18,490 bases of DNA from Candidatus Dormiibacterota bacterium (GTDB taxonomy: Bacteria > Chloroflexota > Dormibacteria > Dormibacterales > Dormibacteraceae): positions 1 through 18,490 of the forward strand of contig PLYD01000134.1 in the NCBI GenBank assembly GCA_003151665.1, written 5' to 3'. Below are positions 12,807 through 18,490 of this stretch, piece after piece. The stretch's first letter is position 1. Every line of letters starts with the position of its first letter. Position numbers and translations under genes: made by a program. The notes beneath the pieces were generated by a model that ran no database searches, was not told the origin of the DNA, and was given only the letters and a program-made list of their open reading frames with translations.

Positions 12807-13466
12807 GTGTTCACTGCGTCACAACTACCAAGGCCCGGCCGGAGCGACTGGGCGATCGATCTACTGTTCGCTGAGCCAGATCACGGTGACGGACGTGTCG
12901 AGTGCGTTGCTGTAGTCCTGCGGTCGGTGCCCTTTCATGTGGTGAGTTCGGTGATCGGCGGCTCGGCGCCGGGCCGTTCCGACCCCCTCGCCGGTCGTGA
13001 AAAGCCAAAGCCAATCACCACGACCCTGATCCGGGGCACCGATCGTGGCTTTTCAGGATGGGCGCAACTGATCGACAAGGAGAAGCGGAGGCGGCTCAAG
13101 GAGCTTGATAGTCACCGGGCCGAGATCGAGGAAGGCAAGGTCGCGGTTTCTCCCGAGGAGAAGCGCGAAGCGACCGTGTGGCTGCGAAAGCTCGCCGCTC
13201 AATACAAGGTCAAGCGAGTCCAGCCTGCATCGGGCAAGACGCGGCCGACGTACGAAGCGATGGCCGACATCTACAACAAGCACGTGCGTGCAGGGCTCAT
13301 GACTCCGACCCGGGCCGTCTTTGAACACTTCCGGCCGGCCTATAGCGGGCTGACCTATCGCGCGGTAGCGAAGTGGGTGGAGCGAGGCCGGAAGCAGAAG
13401 CCGAACCCCTTTGATGAGCCTCCCGCTAAACGCCGAGGGCAGCGACCATTGAGGCGTCGAAGATGA
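12807..13466 (+). CDS. 219-aa basic protein upstream of the integrase, possible directionality factor
   Basis: GTG 12807 sits at the predicted transcription start of the rightward promoter. The 219-residue product has a less ordered N-terminal third. A charged helical middle follows (KEKRRRLKELDSHRAEIEEG). Next comes a region like a helix-turn-helix (YEAMADIYNKHVRAGLMTPT, then GLTYRAVAKWVERG) and an Arg-rich tail. Its stop overlaps the integrase ATG by four bases (ATGA). The genes that control integration direction are often next to serine integrases, and a basic DNA-binding protein here fits that role, but no homologue is recognised. If the leaderless start is wrong, a shorter N-terminus is possible. 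Confidence 0.6.
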   Translation: MFTASQLPRPGRSDWAIDLLFAEPDHGDGRVECVAVVLRSVPFHVVSSVIGGSAPGRSDPLAGREKPKPITTTLIRGTDRGFSGWAQLIDKEKRRRLKELDSHRAEIEEGKVAVSPEEKREATVWLRKLAAQYKVKRVQPASGKTRPTYEAMADIYNKHVRAGLMTPTRAVFEHFRPAYSGLTYRAVAKWVERGRKQKPNPFDEPPAKRRGQRPLRRRR

Positions 13467-14962
13467 TCCTCGCCCTTATCTACATCCGCCAATCGCGCCA
13501 CAAGGATTACGAGCGGACCGCATCACCGGAAGTCCAAGAGACCGGGTGCCGCGCTCTCCCTGCGGTCCAGGGCTGCGACCAGGTCGAGGTCTTCAGCGAT
13601 CTGGATGTGTCCGGCGGCAAGCGGGCCCGCCGCGGTTATGACGCGATGCTCTCGCGCATCCGGGCCGGCGGCGTCCACGTGGTAGCGGCCTACGACCAGT
13701 CGCGCGCCTTCCGCTCGACGCTCCTGGCCGCCGAGTTCAAGGCGCTGCTCGAGGAGCCAGCCCACAAGGCGATCCAGGTCGTATTCGTCCAGGGCACCTT
13801 CGACCGCTCACCGGTTGGCGGCTTCTCGTACGCAGTGCTGGCCGCCGCCCATGAGATGGAGCGGCGCATGACCGGCGAGAAGATCGCCGCCGCGTACAGG
13901 CACCTCAACGCGACGGGCGCGCCGACCGGCATGCCGCCGTATGGCTACCGCCGCGAGAGCAGTGGCGGGCGGTTGGTCATCGAGCCGAACGAGGCGGAGG
14001 TCGTCAGGCGCCTTTACACCCAATATGCGGGTGGACGCTTCAGCACGCGCCAGTTGGCGGCGCGCCTCAACTTTGATGGCGTCACGAAGCCCGGGTCGCG
14101 GACCAAGGGCTTGGGCTGGGTTCCGGACACGGTCGTAGACCTCCTTCAGAACGTCGCCTTTGTCGGCAAGACCTACACCATCAGCCGCGCCCGGCGCCAG
14201 GGCGAGCTCATCACCGCGGCGTGGCCGGCGATCATCGAGGGAGCGCTCTTCGACCAGGTCCAGGGGATGATCAAGCGCAATGCTCGAGTGGGTCGCAGCT
14301 CAGCTCGTCCTTCTTATGTCTTTAGCGGCCTGCTCATCTGCGCCGCCTGTGGCCGCCCGATGCGCGCCTCCAAGACCTACGGTGTCGCCTACTACGGGTG
14401 CAGGCGCGACGTCGCGGACGATGCGCGCTGCTCCGGGTCGCGCAAGACGGTCCGTGAGGATCGACTTCTGCCCTGGGCGAGCGCTCTGTTCGAGCGACTG
14501 GAAAGTATGCAGTTGCACGACTTCGCCGATGCGGTCAAGGCTTCGAGCTCCCGTCCGAGACAGTCACCGGACGCCGTGGCTCAGCTCGACAGCACGGTCG
14601 AGCGCCTGCGCAAGCTGTACCTCTGGCAGCACATCACCGAGGCCGAGTATCAAAGCGAGCGTGATCGACTTGGGGAGCTGCGTGCCGAGCTGACCGCGAC
14701 CACTGCGCCGACTCGGACAGTGAACCTGAAGGGTGTCGCTGAGGCATGGCGCAAGGGCGATTCGGTCAGACGCCGCGAGCTGCTTGCGACCCTGTTCACA
14801 GGTCTGGTAGTGCGCGACGGCATGGTCATCGAGTACGTGCCCCGACCTGAGCGCGAGGCTGAGGTCGTCGAGCTCATGACAGCGGCGTTCGCAAACTTGG
14901 CGAAGAGCGGGGAAGGAGGGATTCGAACCCTCGAGGGAGCTTTACACCCCCTACCCGCTTAG
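13463..14962 (+). CDS. int: Large serine recombinase (integrase)
   Basis: At 499 residues it has the full domain order of a large serine integrase. The nucleophile is S11 in YIRQSR, and the catalytic core includes DVSGGKRARRG and YDQSRAFRS. A recombinase domain begins near GMPPYGYRR (about 157) and runs through RLNFDGV. A zinc ribbon starts at C293-x2-C296 (CAACG) and continues to YYGC and RCS. A coiled-coil segment (about 372-415) is followed by the C-terminal region. The last residues (GEGGIRTLEG and the end) are encoded by the 3' half of the tRNA-Ser gene read antisense; the TAG stop covers the anticodon-loop bases. The gene lies next to the intact tRNA, as in other tRNA-targeting islands, though those mostly use tyrosine recombinases. 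Confidence 0.92.
   Translation: MILALIYIRQSRHKDYERTASPEVQETGCRALPAVQGCDQVEVFSDLDVSGGKRARRGYDAMLSRIRAGGVHVVAAYDQSRAFRSTLLAAEFKALLEEPAHKAIQVVFVQGTFDRSPVGGFSYAVLAAAHEMERRMTGEKIAAAYRHLNATGAPTGMPPYGYRRESSGGRLVIEPNEAEVVRRLYTQYAGGRFSTRQLAARLNFDGVTKPGSRTKGLGWVPDTVVDLLQNVAFVGKTYTISRARRQGELITAAWPAIIEGALFDQVQGMIKRNARVGRSSARPSYVFSGLLICAACGRPMRASKTYGVAYYGCRRDVADDARCSGSRKTVREDRLLPWASALFERLESMQLHDFADAVKASSSRPRQSPDAVAQLDSTVERLRKLYLWQHITEAEYQSERDRLGELRAELTATTAPTRTVNLKGVAEAWRKGDSVRRRELLATLFTGLVVRDGMVIEYVPRPEREAEVVELMTAAFANLAKSGEGGIRTLEGALHPLPA
14905..14930 (+). repeat. Integrase-side attachment site within the tRNA-Ser 3' end
   Basis: This 26-base segment covers the tRNA acceptor 3' strand and T-arm together with three flanking bases. 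It matches copies at 702 (21 of 21 bases in the core) and 1746 (19 of 19), and more loosely 1319. Confidence 0.72.
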
Positions 14963-14997
14963 CAGGCGGGTGCTTTCGGCCACTCAGCCACCTCCCC
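14908..14997 (-). tRNA. tRNA-Ser(GCU)
   Basis: The 90-base minus-strand gene folds fully. The acceptor GGGGAGG pairs with CTTCCCC (one G-U pair). The anticodon stem is CCCGC/GCGGG around loop CTGCTAA, with anticodon GCT at 14963-14961. A long variable arm typical of Ser and the T-arm GAGGG-TTCGAAT-CCCTC follow. The discriminator is G; CCA is not encoded. Its 3' end is the integration target. Confidence 0.95.
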
Positions 14998-15045
14998 GGT
15001 CGATCGGGATCGTCGCTCGATTCTATCGGCCGTGACCTCTCCGCA

Positions 15046-15051
15046 TACTTA
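15046..15051 (+). promoter_or_regulatory. Possible -10 box of the glucoamylase gene
   Basis: TACTTA lies seven bases before ATG 15059, which would give a leaderless message. No convincing -35 box is seen. Confidence 0.3.
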
Positions 15052-15058
15052 ACGGCCG

Positions 15059-17302
15059 ATGGAGGCACCAGGAGGCCCAGGAGCACCCCCGATGTGGGGT
15101 CCCGGTCGCAAGATGGCTTTCGGGGCCGCGCCTGGCTCCAAGAGCAAGCTCTGGTACACGCTCGCGGACGGAGCCCTCAGCGAGGTCTTTTTTCCCTCCA
15201 TCGACAGAGTCGCGCTGCACGAACTTCGCTTCTTCGCGTCCGCCAGTGGCGCCCCACCCGTGGATGATGCCGGTGATGGACAGCACCGAGTCAAGTGGTT
15301 CGCGCCGGGCACGCCCGGCTTCATCGTCGAGAGCACCCACCACGAGTACCGACTCACCAAAGAATATTTCTCGGACCCCGAAGAAAATGCACTCCTGATC
15401 GCCGCGACCTTCACGCCCGAGCTCCCCGACGTCCGCCTCTATTTGCAGTCCTCGGCCCACTGGCAACCGGGCAGCGAGGGCAACTTCGGCCAGGTCCTCG
15501 ACACGCACCCTCCAGCCCTGCTGATGCGCCAGCAGGACGTATGGATGTGCATCGTCGGACCATTCAGCCGAGCGACGATCGGCTACTTCCAGAGCTCGGA
15601 CCTACAGGTCGACCTGCACGACGGCGACGGCTATCTCACGAACCTGTACGACCGCGCGGGGCCGGGCAACGTGGCGGTCGGTGCCGAGCTGGGCATCCGC
15701 GCCGGCGCGTTCCAGATCGCAATCGGCTTCGCGCACACGCGTGCGGATGCCGAGGAGGTTGCCCGTCACGTCCTGCAAAAGGGTGCGGGCAACGTGCGGG
15801 CTTCATTCGAGCGCGCCTGGAGAACCCAGACCGATCTCCCACTGGCCCTCAGCAAGGTGAGTGGCGACGAAGGCGCGCTGGCCACGTCATCGCTGGCAGT
15901 ACTTCGCTGCCTCGAGGACAAATCGCACGCGGGTGCATTCGTCGCGGCTCCCTGCTCGCCGTGGGGCGAGAGCAACCACAACGGCAACCACGTCTACCAC
16001 CTCGTCTGGCCGCGCGACCTGTGCCGCATCGCCACCGCCCTTCTCGACGCAGGCGACACCGCCGCGGCTCTGCGCGCGTTCCGCCACCTGCAATCGCGCC
16101 AGCGCCCCGATGGCGGCTGGTTTCAGAACTGGTTCGTCGACGGCACGCCGCACTGGACCTCGACCGAGCTCGACCAGGTCGCGCTGCCCATCCTTCTCGC
16201 CTGGCGCCTCGGCGTCGCAGGATTCCTGGACCACGACCCGTATCCCGTGATGGTCCGGCCGGCCGCCCAGTTCTTGATTCGCGAAGGCCCGCTCACCCAG
16301 CTCGACCGATGGGAGGACCTCGGCGGGTTGTCGCCCTCGACGCTGGCCGCCTGCATCGCTGCTCTCATCGTCGCGGCCGAGTTCGCGCACGAGGCAGGCG
16401 AGCACGTGGCGGCCGGCCACCTTCGCGCCGTCGCTGACTACTGGAACGATCGGGTCGAGACGTGGTGCTCCACGCCTGGCGGCCAGTACGTCCGCCTCGC
16501 CGGCGATCCTGACATGCGTCCCACGGTAGGCGCCGTCGCACCAGAGTTCCTGGAGTTGGTGCGTTACGGCTTGCGGCGACCAAAGGACGAACGCATTCTT
16601 CGCAGCCTGCAGGGAGTGGATGCCACCCTGAAGGTGACGCTACCGGCAGGCCCCAGCTGGCGTCGTTACGCCGGCGATCTCTACGGCGAGAAGGACGACG
16701 GGTCGCCGTGGGATGGCAGTGGCCGCGGGCGCGCGTGGCCGGTGCTGACGGGCGAAAGAGCCCGCCATTTCTTCTCTATGGGCCTGCCCGCGGCCGAGAT
16801 CGTGCGGTCGCTCGAAGGTTTCGCAGGGCCGGGACTGATGCTGCCCGAGCAGGTGTGGGATGCGGCGGACATTCCTGCCAAGGGCCTGTACTTCGGTCGC
16901 GCCACAGGTTCGGCCTCGCCTTTAGGTTGGGCGCACGCTGAGTATCTCGAGCTGCTGGTGACGATCGCCCTCGGCGGTTTCCCGGACATCGTGCTGCCCG
17001 CGCGGCGGCGGTACACAGAAGGGCAGGCGCACGAGCCGGCGTTTGTCTGGACCCACCGGCATCAGATCACGTGGCTCGCGCCAGGACGGCGCCTGCGGGT
17101 TCAGCTGCCGCGACCGGGCTCGGTCCATTACTCCTTCGACGACTGGAAGACCTTTGGCGAGGTCGACGCCATCGACACGACGCTTGGTGTCTGGGTGGCG
17201 GAGGTCCCGTCAAACAAACTAGCGGCCGGCAGCACCTTCTCGTGGACGGCTCACTACATGACGGGCTGGGAAGGCAAGAACTACACGCTGACGGTCGGCT
17301 AG
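15059..17302 (+). CDS. GH15 glucoamylase / glucodextranase-like glycoside hydrolase
   Basis: This 747-residue protein has the bacterial GH15 layout. An N-terminal beta-sandwich begins with the family-typical APGGPGAPPMW and continues through LWYTLADGALSEVFFPSID. The (alpha/alpha)6 barrel starts near residue 275. It has HLVWPRDLCR (substrate pocket), the general acid E419 in RWEDLGGLSPST, and the general base E597 in LPEQVWD. C-terminal strands end at TLTVG. There is no signal peptide, so the enzyme probably acts inside the cell, releasing glucose from the non-reducing ends of alpha-glucans such as glycogen or maltodextrin. A second possible start is ATG 15092 with AGGAG eight bases ahead, but it would lose the conserved N-terminal motif. 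It is host chromosome beyond the element. Confidence 0.88.
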   Translation: MEAPGGPGAPPMWGPGRKMAFGAAPGSKSKLWYTLADGALSEVFFPSIDRVALHELRFFASASGAPPVDDAGDGQHRVKWFAPGTPGFIVESTHHEYRLTKEYFSDPEENALLIAATFTPELPDVRLYLQSSAHWQPGSEGNFGQVLDTHPPALLMRQQDVWMCIVGPFSRATIGYFQSSDLQVDLHDGDGYLTNLYDRAGPGNVAVGAELGIRAGAFQIAIGFAHTRADAEEVARHVLQKGAGNVRASFERAWRTQTDLPLALSKVSGDEGALATSSLAVLRCLEDKSHAGAFVAAPCSPWGESNHNGNHVYHLVWPRDLCRIATALLDAGDTAAALRAFRHLQSRQRPDGGWFQNWFVDGTPHWTSTELDQVALPILLAWRLGVAGFLDHDPYPVMVRPAAQFLIREGPLTQLDRWEDLGGLSPSTLAACIAALIVAAEFAHEAGEHVAAGHLRAVADYWNDRVETWCSTPGGQYVRLAGDPDMRPTVGAVAPEFLELVRYGLRRPKDERILRSLQGVDATLKVTLPAGPSWRRYAGDLYGEKDDGSPWDGSGRGRAWPVLTGERARHFFSMGLPAAEIVRSLEGFAGPGLMLPEQVWDAADIPAKGLYFGRATGSASPLGWAHAEYLELLVTIALGGFPDIVLPARRRYTEGQAHEPAFVWTHRHQITWLAPGRRLRVQLPRPGSVHYSFDDWKTFGEVDAIDTTLGVWVAEVPSNKLAAGSTFSWTAHYMTGWEGKNYTLTVG

Positions 17303-17319
17303 CCTTCTTCAGAGCGTCG

Positions 17320-18207
17320 CTAGGGCTCGTCCGGCGGCTCCAGGTCGTCGAGCCGAAGCTCGTTCGCACCGTCTTCGTCGAACTGGCTGTGCAGCTCGCC
17401 GCAGTCCGCGCACCGGTAGTACTCGCCGACGAAGCCCTTGTGCCACACGGCGTAGCTGACGACGCCGGGCTCCTCAACCAGGATCTCCTGCTCGAGCCTG
17501 TAGATCACCTGCTCCCAACCACCGGCCTCGAGATCATCGTCGAGGATCACCAGGCAGTAGGGGTGCGGCTCGCCCCAGATCACAGTCACCTCGCCACGGC
17601 GCTCGTCCTCGACGTTGACGATCGACCATGCCTCTGCCGCCTGGCCGCGCGTGCTGCGGACGAGACGAAGCTGCGCCCAGAACCGTTCAGCAGATTCGCG
17701 CTCAGCCTTGTCATGCTCGGCCTGCGCCTCCTGGAACGCACTCCACATGCGCAGCAGGTGGTTGCGGAAACGGTGATATGTGGGCAGCAGCTTGGGCTGC
17801 TGCTTGGGGGAGCCGATGAGCTGCTCGAATGCATGCTCGAACGCAGCCTCGACTCGCTCCTGGCGGTCGGCCACGTCGGGGGCCCAGGACTCGTCCTCTG
17901 ACAGCCGCATGCTCTCGTTGAGCACGACCTCGAAGTCCAGCCAGTCGTCGCCGAACTCGGGGACGAACACGCTCTCCACGAGGTCTGCGAGCCGGTGCTC
18001 CTCGAGCAGCGCCGGGTTCACCTTGCCACGCGCGTCGGGCCAGCCCTTCCAGCCCATCACGTTGTGGATCCAGTAGTCGAAGATCGTCACCGCGTACTGC
18101 AGCGCGGCGGGCGAGGACCAGATCTCGGTCGGCCAGGTGCGCTTGCCGGTTCGAACCTTGTTGTACAGGGCGATGACTTGCTCTTCGTCCAAGTATTCAG
18201 TTTCCAT
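17320..18207 (-). CDS. Conserved-looking hypothetical protein
   Basis: From ATG 18207 the protein has 295 residues. A frame open to 18312 exists, but the extra part runs through the divergent promoter. TATAGT nine bases before 18207 favours a leaderless start there. The protein is acidic and rich in Trp, Glu and Asp. The N-terminal region (LDEEQVIALYNKVRTGKRTW) leads to a helical middle containing FRNHLLRMWSAFQEAQAEHD. A beta-like C-terminal part contains VTVIWGEPHPYCLVILDDD and a short CADCG that is only half a zinc site. The final residues are acidic. No family is recognised. It converges on the glucoamylase gene with 17 bases between the two stops. Confidence 0.65.
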   Translation of the reverse strand: METEYLDEEQVIALYNKVRTGKRTWPTEIWSSPAALQYAVTIFDYWIHNVMGWKGWPDARGKVNPALLEEHRLADLVESVFVPEFGDDWLDFEVVLNESMRLSEDESWAPDVADRQERVEAAFEHAFEQLIGSPKQQPKLLPTYHRFRNHLLRMWSAFQEAQAEHDKAERESAERFWAQLRLVRSTRGQAAEAWSIVNVEDERRGEVTVIWGEPHPYCLVILDDDLEAGGWEQVIYRLEQEILVEEPGVVSYAVWHKGFVGEYYRCADCGELHSQFDEDGANELRLDDLEPPDEP

Positions 18208-18213
18208 GGACTC

Positions 18214-18300
18214 TTCACTATAGGAATAAGCGGGCAAGGACCCAGGAAGCAGGCGCGGGAATCCTAGGAATAAGCCCAGAGGGTCCCTGGGTATAGTGAA
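18214..18300. promoter_or_regulatory. Divergent promoter region with mirrored TATAGT boxes
   Basis: TTCACTATA (18214-18222) and TATAGTGAA (18292-18300) form an inverted pair. Each TATAGT acts as a -10 box for one gene and lies 8-9 bases before its ATG. TAGGAATAAGC is repeated directly at 18221-18231 and 18265-18275. A shared regulator is possible. Confidence 0.45.
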
Positions 18301-18305
18301 TTGAG

Positions 18306-18490
18306 ATGGCACCAGCTCGCCGCTTCACCCCAGATCAGGTCTCCCGCTACGCGCGGCACCTCATCCTGCCCGAGGTGGGCGGAGCCGGCCAGCGCAAGCT
18401 GCTGTCCTCGAGCGTGCTGCTCCTGGGCGCGGGCGGCCTTGGCTCGCCGGCGGCCATGTACCTGACGGCGGCGGGAGTCGGCAAGATCGG
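18306..18490 (+). CDS. ThiF/MoeB/HesA-type E1-like adenylyltransferase, 3' end outside the window
   Basis: Only the first 61 residues are present. They contain the family signature [19 protein letters not shown], then [17 protein letters not shown], the nucleotide-binding GxGGxGS loop of E1-like enzymes. These proteins adenylate the C-terminal glycine of small sulfur carriers (ThiS, MoaD, CysO) for thiamine, molybdopterin or cysteine synthesis. The visible part does not tell which; MoeZ/MoeB-type is likely from the RYARH motif. The ATG is eight bases after a TATAGT box, so a leaderless message is likely. Confidence 0.85.
   Translation, partial: MAPARRFTPDQVSRYARHLILPEVGGAGQRKLLSSSVLLLGAGGLGSPAAMYLTAAGVGKI

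Noticed and set aside
1746..14925. Tycheposon or integrative conjugative element
   Set aside because: Tycheposons use tyrosine recombinases, and no relaxase, coupling protein or type IV secretion gene is present.
15295..16437. A 380-residue + strand frame overlapping the glucoamylase
   Set aside because: It is an Arg/Pro/His-rich out-of-frame reading of a high-GC gene; the glucoamylase frame carries the catalytic motifs.
17071..17901. A 276-residue + strand frame opposite the 295-aa gene
   Set aside because: It overlaps the end of the glucoamylase and is antisense to a gene with better composition and a promoter; it has no recognisable motif.
1..18490. CRISPR array or Cas genes
   Set aside because: No regularly spaced repeat-spacer structure was seen; the repeats found are iteron-like or att-like.

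Overview
The window is GC-rich and looks like chromosome from a soil- or water-type high-GC bacterium, either Actinomycetota or a Chloroflexota/Dormibacterota-like lineage. The hints are -10 boxes such as TAGGCT and TACCNT, many apparently leaderless starts, DUF2510-like surface modules, a GH15 glucoamylase, and a tRNA without encoded CCA. The sequence alone does not settle the lineage.

Layout. (1) Positions 1-1745: three small membrane-protein genes on the + strand. Copies of the 3' end of a tRNA-Ser gene follow them at about 702, 1319 and 1745. (2) Positions about 1746-14925: a 13.2-kb integrated element. It is bounded by the 1746 repeat and by the intact tRNA-Ser(GCU) gene at 14908-14997. 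At its tRNA end are a large serine integrase and a leaderless 219-aa gene on the + strand, facing an XRE repressor across a symmetrical operator/promoter region. Leftward run two small unknown genes, another small gene, a RepA/AAA helicase with iteron-like repeats, and a HEPN-like protein. A palindrome-rich site separates these from an accessory block: an Ltp-type (superinfection-exclusion-like) protein with a coupled 27-aa hydrophobic peptide, a DUF3761 surface protein, a 53-aa helical protein and a small resolvase. The far end is one tightly overlapping leftward operon: three unknown proteins, small cysteine-containing and linker ORFs, terminase small and large subunits, and an M41-like zinc peptidase that stops at the attachment repeat. 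(3) Positions 14998-18490: host chromosome with the glucoamylase, an unknown conserved-looking gene, and the start of a ThiF/MoeB-type enzyme.

Interpretation. The element has integration, a genetic switch, replication and a terminase pair, but no recognisable capsid, portal, tail or lysis gene. That is the composition of a phage satellite (PICI-like island) or a strongly reduced prophage. Unusual points are the use of a large serine recombinase at a tRNA gene, carriage of a TerL as well as a TerS candidate, and the tRNA-derived repeats that punctuate small membrane-protein genes beyond its far end.
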